Part shown: piece by piece, positions 42,980 to 52,049 of the stretch
How the letters are laid out: every line of letters begins with the position of its first letter
Numbering within the stretch: the stretch's first letter is position 1
Source: Nesterenkonia cremea
Lineage (GTDB): Bacteria; Actinomycetota; Actinomycetes; Actinomycetales; Micrococcaceae
Assembly: GCF_014642675.1 (NCBI RefSeq)
Contig: NZ_BMIS01000012.1
Location: 341 to 64,340 of the forward strand
Reading direction: 5' to 3'
Length of the DNA stretch: 64,000 nucleotides
Translations under genes and position numbers: made by a program
The notes under the pieces: generated by a model
The model's input: only the letters and a program-made list of their open reading frames with translations
What the model was told of the DNA's origin: nothing
Databases searched by the model: none

Positions 42980-43765
42980 ATGACAGCTGAGGAGACACCG
43001 CTGGCCACCAAGCGCCGCGTCAGGAAGATCAATCGCGTCCTGGGGGAGACCTACCCCTACGCCGTGGCCGAGCTGGACTTCGACAACACCTTCGAGCTGC
43101 TGGTGGCCACTGTGCTCTCCGCTCAGACCACGGATGTGCGGGTCAACTCCATCACCCCCGAGCTCTTCCGCCGCTGCCCGGACGCCCATGCGATGGCCGT
43201 GGCCGAGGAGGATGCCATCGCGGAGATCATCCGCCCCACCGGTTTCTACAAGTCCAAGACCAAGGCGCTGCTGGGCCTGGCCGGGGCGCTGGTGGACCAG
43301 CACGACGGCGAGGTCCCCGGTGAGCTCAACGAGCTGGTGAAGCTGCCCGGCGTCGGGCGCAAGACCGCTTTCGTGGTGCTGGGCAACGCCTTCGGCCGCC
43401 CCGGGCTGACGGTGGACACACATTTCGGGCGGCTGGCCCGTCGGCTGGGCATGACTGAGCAGGATGATCCGGTGAAGGTGGAGCACGACGTCGCCGAGCT
43501 CTTCGAGCCCAAGGACTGGACCATGCTCTCCCACCGCCTGGTCTTCCACGGCCGCAGGGTCTGCCACTCGCGTCGACCGGCCTGCGGCGCCTGCCCGATC
43601 GCGAAATGGTGCCCCTCCTATGGGATGGGCGAGGTCAGCGAGGAGGCCGCGAAGGACCTGCTGAAGTACGAGCTCGCCCCCGGCCGCGAGGAGCTGCTGG
43701 AGAAGATGCGCGCCGGCTGTACCCGCCGCCAGCTGCGCGAAGAGGGGTATCCGCTGAGTGCCTGA
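42980..43765 (+). CDS. nth: Endonuclease III
   Basis: 261 residues. A DNA glycosylase/AP lyase for oxidised pyrimidines. The helix-hairpin-helix reads KLPGVGRKTAFVVL with the catalytic Lys, and TVDTHFGRLARRLG holds the catalytic Asp. The 4Fe-4S cluster ligands are CHSRRPACGACPIAKWC (C-X7-C-X2-C-X5-C). A C-terminal extension of about 30 residues follows the cluster. The ATG lies 7 bases after a TAGAAT box. Its stop overlaps the NUDIX start by 8 bases, so the two are coupled, as in many actinobacteria. Confidence 0.95.
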   Translation: MTAEETPLATKRRVRKINRVLGETYPYAVAELDFDNTFELLVATVLSAQTTDVRVNSITPELFRRCPDAHAMAVAEEDAIAEIIRPTGFYKSKTKALLGLAGALVDQHDGEVPGELNELVKLPGVGRKTAFVVLGNAFGRPGLTVDTHFGRLARRLGMTEQDDPVKVEHDVAELFEPKDWTMLSHRLVFHGRRVCHSRRPACGACPIAKWCPSYGMGEVSEEAAKDLLKYELAPGREELLEKMRAGCTRRQLREEGYPLSA

Positions 43766-44534
43766 ACCCTCCGCCCACGCCCTGAGTCGCAGCCAGCTGG
43801 AGTCCCAGCTGGAGGCATTGGTGCGCGACGCCGCCGACTACAGCAGTCGGCACCCTCAGGGTGCCGCGGAGGGCGCCTGGTGGGAGCGGATGCCCGCCGA
43901 GCTTCCCGGCCCCGGCAGCGCCTCCTGGCAGCTGCGCCCCGACGACGAGGACTGGGATCCCGCCGTGGTCGGCTCCTGGCGCCGGGCCGCTGTGCTCTTC
44001 CTCGTCTGCCTGCCCGAGGACGGTGCGGAACCCTATCTGCTGCTCACTGAGCGGTCGGCTGGCCTGGCCAAGCACCCGGGCCAGGTCTCGCTGCCCGGAG
44101 GGAAGCAGGAGGAGTTCGACGCCGGCCCCGCCGCCTGTGCCCTGCGCGAGGCCCAGGAGGAGATCGGCCTGGATGTCAGCCGGGTCAGCCTGGTGGGCAC
44201 GCTGCCGCCTGCCCCGGTCCCGGTCAGCGGCTTCATCGTGACCCCGATCGTGGCCACAGCAGCGGATCCCGGAGTGCTCACCCCGCAGGCCGGGGAGGTG
44301 GAACGGGTGCTGCATGTGCCGCTGCAGGCGCTGATCGATCCGCAGAACCGCCGCAGTGCGGCGATCCGCTGGAAGGGCGTGGAGCGGCGCTCGCCGGCCT
44401 TCCTCTGTGACGGGGCGCTGATCTGGGGTTTCACCGGAATCCTGCTGGACCGGGTGCTGGACCGTCTGGGCTGGAGTCAGCCTTGGGATGAGTCCCGATC
44501 GCTCGATCCGCGGGAGCACCAGCGGTTGGGCTGA
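43758..44534 (+). CDS. NUDIX hydrolase, CoA-pyrophosphatase type
   Basis: 258 residues. The NUDIX box reads G-x5-E-x7-REAQEEIGL (residues about 115-140), and the preceding LLLTERSAGLAKHPGQVSLPGGK in parts is the UPF0035/NudL signature of CoA diphosphatases. It should split CoA or acyl-CoA into phosphopantetheine and 3',5'-ADP. The GTG at 43758 lies inside the nth stop region, giving translational coupling. The same nth-NUDIX order is found in mycobacteria, where marP follows; here marP has moved. Confidence 0.9.
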   Translation: MPEPSAHALSRSQLESQLEALVRDAADYSSRHPQGAAEGAWWERMPAELPGPGSASWQLRPDDEDWDPAVVGSWRRAAVLFLVCLPEDGAEPYLLLTERSAGLAKHPGQVSLPGGKQEEFDAGPAACALREAQEEIGLDVSRVSLVGTLPPAPVPVSGFIVTPIVATAADPGVLTPQAGEVERVLHVPLQALIDPQNRRSAAIRWKGVERRSPAFLCDGALIWGFTGILLDRVLDRLGWSQPWDESRSLDPREHQRLG

Positions 44535-44686
44535 GCTCCCGTCTGCTGCGCGGAGCTGTGGCGTGCTGATGTGTACAGCGCTCGTCTCCTCCACAGCCCT
44601 ACCCACGACGCCGACGCCGCGCGCGGCTCTCCACAGATCAGCCCCAGTTCTCCACCCGGTCCCGGCCGGGGCCGCAGAGTGGGCCC

Positions 44687-45832
44687 ATGGCTTCATCCCG
44701 CGTCCCCTTCCTCCCGGCCTCGGCGGCCCGTGCCGGCTCCGATGACTCTGCGGAGCCGACCTTTCTGCTGGTGACCGGAGATGAGGAGCTGCGCGATGAC
44801 GTGGCGCTGATCGCTGCCGTCGTCGGAGGTCGGCTGGACTGCAGGCCCGGCTGGGCCGAGGTTCCGCCGGAGGACTGGGCTGCGGTGATGTGCGGTCCGG
44901 ATGCCCTGCCGCCCGCAGGGGCTCCCACGGAGCAGATCCTGCTGCTGGGCCACGGGGAGGATGCGGAGGCGCCGCCGGATGCGCTCTGGCGGCTGGCCGC
45001 CTCGCGCCCGGGGATGCAGGCGGTGCCGCTGCCCCAGGCGGAGGTGTGGCTCAGCGAGCATCTGGGCGGACGCGTCATGGACCGGGCGCCCGGCTGTGTG
45101 CTCGGCGTCGCCGGGGTCTTCGGGGGAGTGGGAGCGACCACGCTGTCCTATCTGCTCGCGGCTGAGGCTGCGGCCCGCGGGATGAGTGCGCTGCTGGTGG
45201 ACGGGGACCCGCATCCGGGATCGGGGATCCGCGCCCTGCTCAGGGAGCAGGTTCCGTCGGCTTCGGTCGATGAGTCGCTGGGGTGGTCGGCCCTGGCTCA
45301 GATCGAGGGTGAGCTCTCCTCCTCCCAGCTGCAGGCGGCCCTGCCCGTTCTGGAGGGCATCCATGTGGTCAGCGAGACCGAGTCGGCTGCCGGGGCCACA
45401 GCAGGTGCGGAGGCGGAGCCGGCCCCGCTGCGCACCGCGGAGGAGGTCATCGGGGCGGGGAAGCGAGCCTTCGATCTGGTGATCCTCGACGCCGGCCGCC
45501 GGCCTGAGCTGCTGCGCGCCGCCGCGGACCGCATGGAGTGTGCGCTGTTGGTGGCCCCGGCCTCGGCCCGATCCGTGGATGCCGCCGATGAGCTGATGGC
45601 TGCAGTCTCCGGAGTGTCCTTTCAGCTGGTGCTCAACGGCAGAGCCCGGCCCGGGTGGCGGGCGGCCGAGATGCGCGAGGCCCTGGGTGTGGAGGTCGCG
45701 GCGGACATCCCGGAGCAGCGCTGGCTGCGGAGGTCCGATGAGCTGGGTGCGAGCTACGAGCTGCTGCGTTCGGGCCGCGGGGCGGCGATGATCGGCGGAA
45801 TCCTTCAGGCGGCAGGTGTGGTCGATGGATGA
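44687..45832 (+). CDS. ssd: Septum-site-determining-like protein Ssd / TadZ-type ATPase
   Basis: 381 residues. An N-terminal receiver-like domain (TFLLVTGDEELRDDVALIAA) precedes a MinD/ParA fold. The P-loop is GVFGGVGATTLSYLLA, which lacks both lysines of the MinD deviant Walker A, as is usual in the Ssd branch; LLVDGDPHPGSG is the second motif and FDLVILDAGRRPE the Walker B. TadZ/CpaE proteins place the pilus machine at the pole, and Rv3660c (Ssd) affects septation. It is the first gene of the tad operon and overlaps tadA by 8 bases. The 152-base upstream gap holds repeated TCCACA words. Confidence 0.85.
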   Translation: MASSRVPFLPASAARAGSDDSAEPTFLLVTGDEELRDDVALIAAVVGGRLDCRPGWAEVPPEDWAAVMCGPDALPPAGAPTEQILLLGHGEDAEAPPDALWRLAASRPGMQAVPLPQAEVWLSEHLGGRVMDRAPGCVLGVAGVFGGVGATTLSYLLAAEAAARGMSALLVDGDPHPGSGIRALLREQVPSASVDESLGWSALAQIEGELSSSQLQAALPVLEGIHVVSETESAAGATAGAEAEPAPLRTAEEVIGAGKRAFDLVILDAGRRPELLRAAADRMECALLVAPASARSVDAADELMAAVSGVSFQLVLNGRARPGWRAAEMREALGVEVAADIPEQRWLRRSDELGASYELLRSGRGAAMIGGILQAAGVVDG

Positions 45833-46973
45833 GCTGCAGAGTCTGCGCGAGGAGCTGGCCGCCTCCTCGGAGCCGCTGACCGCCGCCCGGATCGCCGAGG
45901 CCGTGCGCAGCTCCGGACTGGCCCTGGGCTCCGGGACCACCCAGCAGCTGGTCCGTTCGCTGCGCGATGAGCTGGTGGGGCTGGGACCGCTGCAACAGTT
46001 CGTGGATCAGGAGGGTGTGACCGATGTTCTGGTGGGCGTGCGGGGGCGGATCTATACCGATGGGACAGCCGGCCTTCAGTCCACTGAGGTGCAGGTGGGC
46101 AGCGAGGAGCAGGTGCGGGGGCTGGCCCGGCGGCTGATCGCGATGTCCGGTGGGCGGCTGGATGAGGGACATCCCTGTGCCGACGGCCGGATCGGTGACT
46201 GCCGCATCCACGCGGTGATCCCTCCGGTGGCGGTGGAGGGGACGATGATCTCGGTGCGGGTCTCGCGCAGTTCGGTGACCAGCGTGGCCGAGCTGTCCCG
46301 GCAGTGGGCCCAGCCCGAGCTCTGGGTGCCCGCCGTCCGGGGCATCATCGCCGGGCGGATGAACTGGCTGATCTCCGGGGCCACCGGCTCCGGGAAGACC
46401 AGCCTGCTGGCCGGAATGCTGGGGGAGTGCCGGGCCGAGGAGCGGATCGTGGTGGTGGAGGACACCACGGAGCTGCACCCGGATCACCCGCATGTGCTGC
46501 ACCTTCAGGGCCGGCAGGGCAATGTGGAGGGTGCCGGCAGGGTGGATATGGGACGTCTGGTCCGCGAGACTCTGCGGATGCGTCCCGACCGGCTCATGGT
46601 CGGCGAATGCCGCGGCGCGGAGCTCAGGGACTTCCTCACGGCCATGAACACCGGACATCAGGGAGCCGGCGGGACGGTGCACGCCAACTCTCCGGAGTCG
46701 GTGCCGGCCCGGCTGGTGGCCATGGGCGCCTTGGCGGGGCTGAGCCCGGAGACCGTCTCCCTGCAGGCCGCAGCCGCCCTGGACGTGGTGGTCCATGTGG
46801 AGCGGGTGGCCGGGGCCCGGATGCCCGTGGCCGTCTCAGCGGTCAGCTATGCCGAGGGGCGGCTGGTCATGGAGCCGGTGCTCATCCAAGACCAGGGCCG
46901 GACGCGCCGCGGACCCGGATGGGGAGCCTTCGCCTCCCGGACCGGACTGCAGGGTGGTGGTCTCGATGTCTGA
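45825..46973 (+). CDS. tadA: TadA/CpaF-type secretion ATPase
   Basis: 382 residues. The motor of the Tad/Flp pilus, a hexameric GspE-superfamily ATPase. It has Walker A ISGATGSGKTSLLAG, Walker B/Asp-box VVVEDTTELHP, the conserved LRMRPDRLMVGECRG and GTVHANSPE with the His-box. The N-terminal domain starts with GLGPLQQFVDQEGVTDVLV. Three start codons are close; the ATG at 45825 is used, with GTG at 45816 possible. The stop overlaps the tadB start by 8 bases. Confidence 0.92.
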   Translation: MDELQSLREELAASSEPLTAARIAEAVRSSGLALGSGTTQQLVRSLRDELVGLGPLQQFVDQEGVTDVLVGVRGRIYTDGTAGLQSTEVQVGSEEQVRGLARRLIAMSGGRLDEGHPCADGRIGDCRIHAVIPPVAVEGTMISVRVSRSSVTSVAELSRQWAQPELWVPAVRGIIAGRMNWLISGATGSGKTSLLAGMLGECRAEERIVVVEDTTELHPDHPHVLHLQGRQGNVEGAGRVDMGRLVRETLRMRPDRLMVGECRGAELRDFLTAMNTGHQGAGGTVHANSPESVPARLVAMGALAGLSPETVSLQAAAALDVVVHVERVAGARMPVAVSAVSYAEGRLVMEPVLIQDQGRTRRGPGWGAFASRTGLQGGGLDV

Positions 46974-47733
46974 GCCGCTCACCATCATCGCCGTCTTCGC
47001 TGTGGCCGCGGCGGCCGTGCTCCTGCTGCTCCCGGCGGCCAGAGCCTCACGGAGCCCACGGTCCAGGACGATCACGCTGCGCGGAATCCTGGCCAGGCTC
47101 CAGGCGCTGGGCGCAGACCACAGCGGTGCGCTGCGCCGGGACGGAGCCGTGCTGCTGCGTCAGTTCTCCGCCCTGCTGCAGTCAGGCCGTGCCGAAGCCC
47201 AGGCCTGGGCCGATCTGCGCAGCCACTGGATCGCCCGAGGTCCCCTGGAGGGCGCTGCGGATCCTGCCGAGGAGCATCCCTTCGCCGTGGTCTGCGGTCA
47301 GGTGGCCACCAGTGAGCAGCTCGGGCAGGGCAGTGCCGCCGGTCTGCGCCGCTGCCTGCGAGCCGACGCTGGGGAGCTCCCGCCGGAGGTGAGGCGCTGC
47401 GTGGAGCAGCTGATCGCGGTCACCTCTCTCTCCGAGCAGACCGGCGCCCCGCTCTCGCGGCTGGTGGAGCAGCTGGCCGAGGGGATGGATGAGGCCTCCG
47501 AGCTGCATGCCGCGGTGCAGACGGCCGCCGCCGGCCCCAAGCTCACCCAGGTGGTGTTGGCGCTGCTGCCCCTGGGCGGCCTGGGGCTGGGACAGCTGAT
47601 GGGCGTCAGTCCGCTGGCCACACTGACGGGCACCTCACTGGGCTGGCTGTGCCTGCTGCTGGGTCTGGGCCTGTTGGCCTTCGGCTGGTGGTGGAGCACC
47701 CGGCTCATCCGCGGGGTGGTCAGTGATGTCTGA
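46966..47733 (+). CDS. tadB: TadB-like pilus assembly membrane protein
   Basis: 255 residues. An N-terminal helix (IIAVFAVAAAAVLLLLPAA), a cytoplasmic T2SSF domain with two helical halves, and two C-terminal helices (VLALLPLGGLGLGQLMG and GWLCLLLGLGLLAFGWWW). The family residues ETGAPLS-like appear as EQTGAPLSRLVEQLAEG. It forms the inner-membrane platform with TadC. Shorter than proteobacterial TadB, as normal for actinobacteria. The ATG at 46966 overlaps tadA; the stop overlaps the tadC start. Confidence 0.82.
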   Translation: MSEPLTIIAVFAVAAAAVLLLLPAARASRSPRSRTITLRGILARLQALGADHSGALRRDGAVLLRQFSALLQSGRAEAQAWADLRSHWIARGPLEGAADPAEEHPFAVVCGQVATSEQLGQGSAAGLRRCLRADAGELPPEVRRCVEQLIAVTSLSEQTGAPLSRLVEQLAEGMDEASELHAAVQTAAAGPKLTQVVLALLPLGGLGLGQLMGVSPLATLTGTSLGWLCLLLGLGLLAFGWWWSTRLIRGVVSDV

Positions 47734-48514
47734 GCCCGCACTGATGGTGGCAGGGGCTGCCCAGGTCATGATGGGGAGCGCCTCCCCAAGGCCGCTCTCA
47801 CCCCTGATCACGCCGATGGTCCCCTCGCTGCTGCCCGCCGCTGCCGGGATGTTCCTGGCCGCGGCCGCTGTGCTGCTGCTCCTTCCCGCAGCAGCCCGGT
47901 CTTCCGCAGCAGCACAGCGCAGAACAGCCCGGGGTCGAACAGCCCGACGCCGAAGCGCCTCAGTCCGTTCGGCCCGGCCCACGGCCCACCAGAGTTCACC
48001 GGTCACCCAGCACCTCCCTGAACCCGGCCTGCTGAGGCGGCTGCTCCGGCGTCGTGGTGCTCAGCAGGAGGCCGCCCAGGCGGTGGACGCCGCCGGACTG
48101 TTGGACCTCACCGGTGCCCTGCTCTCCTCCGGTGTGGGGATCGAGGCTGCCCTGGACCGTTTGGCGGCCTGTGTTCCCGGGGCGGAGCCGTTGGCCCATG
48201 TCCACCGCAGCCTGACCGCCGGGGCCCCGTGGGAGACGGCTTGGGCCGGCGTCGGGGATCATCCCGAGCTGCGGCTCTTCGGCCGGCAGCTGGCCTTCGC
48301 CCACGCCACCGGGGCGCCCACGGCGGAGCTGCTCCAGACTGGGGCGCGGCAGGCCCGGGCGGAGCACCGTCAGCAGGCCGAGCAGCGCGCCGCTCGTCTG
48401 GGGGTCCAGATGGTCATCCCGCTGGGCATCTGCTTTCTGCCGGCCTTCGTCCTGCTGGGGGTGGTGCCCGTGGTCCTGGCGCTCGTGCCGGAGGCTCTGG
48501 GGCAGATGGACTGA
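47726..48514 (+). CDS. tadC: TadC-like pilus assembly membrane protein
   Basis: 262 residues. An N-terminal helix region at about 34-58, an Arg/Ala-rich linker, and a T2SSF domain (LDLTGALLSSGVGIEAALDRLAACVP, later FAHATGAPTAELLQTGARQARAEHR), ending in one long helix pair (LGICFLPAFVLLGVVPVVLALVPEAL). It pairs with TadB. Start ATG 47726 or GTG 47723. It is the last gene of the plus-strand tad operon; the pilin genes that normally follow are instead at 52050-53130 on the other strand. Confidence 0.8.
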   Translation: MSEPALMVAGAAQVMMGSASPRPLSPLITPMVPSLLPAAAGMFLAAAAVLLLLPAAARSSAAAQRRTARGRTARRRSASVRSARPTAHQSSPVTQHLPEPGLLRRLLRRRGAQQEAAQAVDAAGLLDLTGALLSSGVGIEAALDRLAACVPGAEPLAHVHRSLTAGAPWETAWAGVGDHPELRLFGRQLAFAHATGAPTAELLQTGARQARAEHRQQAEQRAARLGVQMVIPLGICFLPAFVLLGVVPVVLALVPEALGQMD

Positions 48515-48583
48515 GTCATTCAGCAGTCTCACGCATTCAGGAAGTGTTGAGGAGCTATCGAGGCAAGGTCTGAACTCGGTTGC

Positions 48584-48589
48584 TATGTT
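48584..48589 (+). promoter_or_regulatory. -10 box of the acyltransferase gene (leaderless)
   Basis: TATGTT with 6 bases to the ATG at 48596 and no ribosome site. Confidence 0.4.
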
Positions 48590-48595
48590 CCCTGG

Positions 48596-49708
48596 ATGTC
48601 CTCGCGAGACCACAGACTCGACGCCGCCAAGGGCGTACTGATCTTCATGGTGGTGCTGGGCCACATCATGGCCGCAGTCACCCCATGGGATGACGCCTCG
48701 CTGCGGATCTTCCAGACCGCCATCTACGCCTTCCACATGCCGGCGTTCGTCTTCCTGACCGGTATGACGGCGCGCTCGGGAAAGATCCCGCACCGTGTGG
48801 CCTTCCTGCTGATCCTGCTGGTAACGGCTCTGCCGCTGTACTACGGGTGGATGAGCATGCTGGGGCTGGATCCAGACTTCGACTTCCTGGTGCCCTACTG
48901 GATCACCTGGTTCCTGCTCGCCCTGGTGTGGTGGCTGCTGACGGTGCCGCTGATCGAGCGCTTCCCGCGCACGATGCTCAGCCTCTCGCTGGCCGCCGGC
49001 CTCTTCGGCGGGCTCATCCCCGAATACGACTATCAGCTCTCCATCGCTCGGGCCCTGGCATTCTGGCCCTTCTTCGTGATCGGCAAGCTCTACGGCCACC
49101 GCATCCTCGCCTGGGCCGGGTCGGGCGGCCTGGGCAGACGGGCCGGTCTGCTGGGCGCCGCGATGGTGCCGGTGGGCGTCTTCTACCACTTCGACGTGGA
49201 CAAGCTCTGGTTCTACGGCAGCCGCGGCTTCGAGTTCATGGACGCCACTGCCGCCGAAGGTTCCGCCCTGCGCGGGATCATCGCGCTCTGCGCCATGCTC
49301 AGCACGCTGGCTGTTCTGGCCTGGGCCCCCCGGGGCGCCGGCATGTGGGCCACGGTGGGCCGCCGCTCCCTGGCGGTCTACCTGATGCACGGCTTCATGG
49401 TCCGGGCGCTGAACCGCCCGCTGGACGACATCCTGGAGGTCGTCCCCGGCCCCATCATGGTGATCGTCTGCTTCATCCTCTCGGCGCTGACCACCTGGCT
49501 CTTCGCTCTGCCCCTGTGGGATAAGGGCATCCGCCGCTACGGCGAGGGCATCATCTGGCTGGCCACCCTGCCCCACCAGTGGGTGCGGGCCACCATCCGC
49601 AAGGGTCGCGAACGCAGCGCCCAGCAGGCCGAGCGGGAGCGCATCGAGCAGAAGGAGTCCTCCCAGGAGGCCTACGAGCAGGAGGAGCCGGCGCTCAGCC
49701 GGAGGTGA
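48596..49708 (+). CDS. Acyltransferase-3 family membrane protein
   Basis: 370 residues with about ten helices. The N-terminus RDHRLDAAKGVLIFMVVLGHI has the family Arg/Asp-His pattern of membrane acetyltransferases such as OafA and fucose 4-O-acetylase-like enzymes, and AFHMPAFVFLTGM follows. Such proteins move acyl groups to surface sugars or antibiotics; the acceptor is unknown. The C-terminal 45 residues are a charged Arg/Glu/Gln tail. The gene interrupts the tad locus and converges with the DUF4031-HD gene, overlapping it by 14 bases. Confidence 0.85.
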   Translation: MSSRDHRLDAAKGVLIFMVVLGHIMAAVTPWDDASLRIFQTAIYAFHMPAFVFLTGMTARSGKIPHRVAFLLILLVTALPLYYGWMSMLGLDPDFDFLVPYWITWFLLALVWWLLTVPLIERFPRTMLSLSLAAGLFGGLIPEYDYQLSIARALAFWPFFVIGKLYGHRILAWAGSGGLGRRAGLLGAAMVPVGVFYHFDVDKLWFYGSRGFEFMDATAAEGSALRGIIALCAMLSTLAVLAWAPRGAGMWATVGRRSLAVYLMHGFMVRALNRPLDDILEVVPGPIMVIVCFILSALTTWLFALPLWDKGIRRYGEGIIWLATLPHQWVRATIRKGRERSAQQAERERIEQKESSQEAYEQEEPALSRR

Positions 49709-50618
49709 GTTCCCTCAGCTCCTGCTCCATGTTGTTCCGGGCCTGCCCCTCCCAGAGCCGCCGGCCGGTGGTCGTGCGGAACAGCGGCGGCGCTTCCAGC
49801 AGGCGTTGCAGCACCTGGGCGCGGCCGGCCCGGAACTGCTCCTCAGGCACATGGGCATAGTCTTGACGCACCTGCTGGGCATAGCGCCGGTAGAGCGCAC
49901 GCTCTCGCCCCAGGACCTCCAGATCGGCATCCACCAGCACCGCCCCGGAGTGGTCACCCTCCTCGGGTGAGTGCGAGGCGGTCAGCCGGACCAGCCGAGC
50001 CGTCTCTGCGGTGAGGTGATCCGGCAGCATCCGGCTCAGCTGATCCTCGGCCAGCCGGGCGGAGGCCTCCTCGTCCTCCCCAGCGGTGCCCGCGTAGACG
50101 GCGTCGTGATACCAGGCGGCCAGCAGCAGGGCAGGGCCCTGTTCGGCGGCGCACTCTCCGTGGCGCTCCAACAACGCGACCCCGTGCAGCACAGCGGCCA
50201 GATGCGGGAGCGCGTGATAGCTGCGGTGGTGCTCGGACCAGCGCAGCAGCAGGCCCTCGCCCAGGTCCTCCCATTCCGCAGGGGTCGCCGGGGTCTCCAG
50301 CAGCCGACCACCCAGCCGGGACCAGGCACGGCTCAGCCGGGGCCGGACCTTGCCGCTGCGATCGCGTGAGCGGACGCGCAGTCCGGAGCGGGTCAGGATT
50401 CGGGCCAGCTCGTTGCCGCTGACGGGCACGGCCCCGCGGGCTACCAGCTCGGGGTGGCGGAACTCCGGGACGTCGTAGTGGTCCTCATCGAAGGCGCGTT
50501 CGCTGATGCCGGACGCGGCCGCGAAGTCGTGCAGCTCCGCCAGGGACTCATCCGAGATCAGGTGGGAGAAGAGGGTCCCGTGGGCCGGCCAGACCGGCGG
50601 GTCGATGTAGAGGGTCAT
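49695..50618 (-). CDS. DUF4031-HD domain fusion protein
   Basis: 307 residues. Residues 1 to about 85 are DUF4031 (MTLYIDPPVWPAHGTLFSHLISD in parts, then ERAFDEDHYDVP). The rest is an HD-type phosphohydrolase domain with SYHALPHLAAVL, AAWYHDAVY (the HD doublet) and a late VLVDADLEVLG Asp. The HD part resembles predicted metal-dependent hydrolases of unknown substrate. DUF4031 also occurs alone in proteobacteria. The ATG at 50618 has a TAAGAT box 8 bases upstream. A longer frame to 50780 would overlap the next gene's start. Confidence 0.82.
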   Translation of the reverse strand: MTLYIDPPVWPAHGTLFSHLISDESLAELHDFAAASGISERAFDEDHYDVPEFRHPELVARGAVPVSGNELARILTRSGLRVRSRDRSGKVRPRLSRAWSRLGGRLLETPATPAEWEDLGEGLLLRWSEHHRSYHALPHLAAVLHGVALLERHGECAAEQGPALLLAAWYHDAVYAGTAGEDEEASARLAEDQLSRMLPDHLTAETARLVRLTASHSPEEGDHSGAVLVDADLEVLGRERALYRRYAQQVRQDYAHVPEEQFRAGRAQVLQRLLEAPPLFRTTTGRRLWEGQARNNMEQELRELTSG

Positions 50619-50626
50619 CACTGAGC

Positions 50627-50632
50627 ATCTTA
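50627..50632 (-). promoter_or_regulatory. -10 box of the DUF4031-HD gene (leaderless)
   Basis: TAAGAT on the minus strand with 8 bases to the ATG at 50618. Confidence 0.4.
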
Positions 50633-50694
50633 GGGCTCTCGATCTGCGCCGGGCACGCGCGTAGCCTGGGAGGGACCCGAGGAAGGGAGTGAAG

Positions 50695-51000
50695 ATGCTC
50701 GTCGCATTCTCCGTAGCACCGGCCGCATCCTCCAGCGAGGACGGCTCCGTCAGCCGGGCAGTGGCTGAGGCCGTGCGCATCGTCCGGGACTCCGGGCTGC
50801 CCTATGAGACCAACTCCATGTTCACCACGATCGAGGGTGAGTGGGATGAGGTCTTCGCCGTGATCAGGGAGGCCACCGACGCGGTCACCGCCGTCAGCTC
50901 CCGGGTCAGCCTGGTGGTCAAGGCAGACATCCGCCCCGGCCACGACAACCAGCTCACCGAGAAGGTCCAGCGGGTGGAGGACTACCTGCAGGAGCACTGA
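50695..51000 (+). CDS. MTH1187/DUF77 family thiamine-binding protein
   Basis: 101 residues. The family forms small ferredoxin-like tetramers that bind thiamine or its phosphates. Recognised parts are MLVAFSVAP, ETNSMFTTIEGEWDEVFAVI and VSLVVKADIRPG. The ATG at 50695 has GGAAGGGA with 6 bases spacing; the GTG at 50689 abuts that site and is less likely. The gene is monocistronic, read away from the DUF4031-HD gene and toward the EamA transporter gene. Confidence 0.88.
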   Translation: MLVAFSVAPAASSSEDGSVSRAVAEAVRIVRDSGLPYETNSMFTTIEGEWDEVFAVIREATDAVTAVSSRVSLVVKADIRPGHDNQLTEKVQRVEDYLQEH

Positions 51001-51037
51001 GCTCAGCAGGGCTGTCCTCAGCTGCGCGGCTCCGGCT

Positions 51038-52021
51038 TCAGGCGGCGCGGGTCACGCTGCGCCGCCGCTGGGGCCTGCGCAGCTGGGCCACCGCGACACC
51101 GGCCAGGCAGACCGCACCGCCCAGGATGGCCAGCGGCGGGGGAACCTCGCCCAGGGTCAGCGCAGACATCAGCACGACGACGGCGGGCACGGCCAGCGTC
51201 GCCGAGGCCACCTTCCCGGTGGGGAAGTGGTTCATCGCGTAGCCCCAGAACCAGAAGCCCAGCGCTGAGGGGCCGATCCCCATGTAGATCGCCCCGATGA
51301 GGGTTCCGGTGCTGATGTCGCCGAGCTCCCCGGCGGTCTGGCCCAGGAAGGGCAGCAGCGCCAGCGCTCCGGCCACACAGCCCAGCCAGGTGGCGCTGAG
51401 CGGATCCACGTCCCGCAGGGCGAGCTTCTGGACCATCATGCCTGCGGCGTAGAGCACGGCGGCGCCGAAGGCGATGATCAGGCCCGCCCAGGCCAGTTGG
51501 CCGGTGCTGCCGGCGGCAGTGATGAACCCGATGCCGGAGAGCGAGATCAGCATCCCCAGGAAGAGTCGCCGCGAGAAGGCCTCCTTGAAGAAGACCACGG
51601 CGCCCACGCCCACCATCAGCGGGGCGAGGTTGACCATCATGGCCACTGTCCCGGCGTCGAGGAAGTGCCCGGCCCAGTTGAAGACCAGCGTGTAGACGGC
51701 GAACCAGATCACGCCGAAGGCGGCCGTATTGGCCAGGCCGCGGCCGCGTGGGATCAGCCTCTGTCCACGGCGGACCCAGAGGATCAGTGCGGTGAGCGTC
51801 AGGGAGCCGGCCAGCAGGCGGATCAGCGCCAGCGGACCGGGGGAGATGTCGGTGGCGGACCAGCGCATGATCACGAAGGTGGAGGCCCACATCAGGACGG
51901 TGACCACGATCGCGAGGACCGGCAGGACGGATCGCTGGGGTGCCGGCGTCGGATTCTCCGGATCCGGCGTATGGGGTGCCGGGGTATGGGATGCCGAGGT
52001 GCCGACCGCTGCTGAACTCAC
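51038..52021 (-). CDS. EamA/DMT-family transporter
   Basis: 327 residues with ten predicted helices as two EamA repeats (about 30-160 and 175-310). Typical motifs are STFVIMRWSATDISPGPLALIRLLAG in parts for repeat 1, and LGPSALGFWFWGYAMNHFPTGKVA-like for repeat 2. Members export amino acids or other metabolites; the substrate is unknown. A Pro/Thr-rich N-terminal 30 residues is not conserved. The GTG at 52021 follows AGGAG very closely, so the start may be slightly different. It is one of four genes that split the tad locus. Confidence 0.88.
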   Translation of the reverse strand: MSSAAVGTSASHTPAPHTPDPENPTPAPQRSVLPVLAIVVTVLMWASTFVIMRWSATDISPGPLALIRLLAGSLTLTALILWVRRGQRLIPRGRGLANTAAFGVIWFAVYTLVFNWAGHFLDAGTVAMMVNLAPLMVGVGAVVFFKEAFSRRLFLGMLISLSGIGFITAAGSTGQLAWAGLIIAFGAAVLYAAGMMVQKLALRDVDPLSATWLGCVAGALALLPFLGQTAGELGDISTGTLIGAIYMGIGPSALGFWFWGYAMNHFPTGKVASATLAVPAVVVLMSALTLGEVPPPLAILGGAVCLAGVAVAQLRRPQRRRSVTRAA

Positions 52022-52049
52022 ACTCCTGGCAACCGCCCCGCACCGCCGC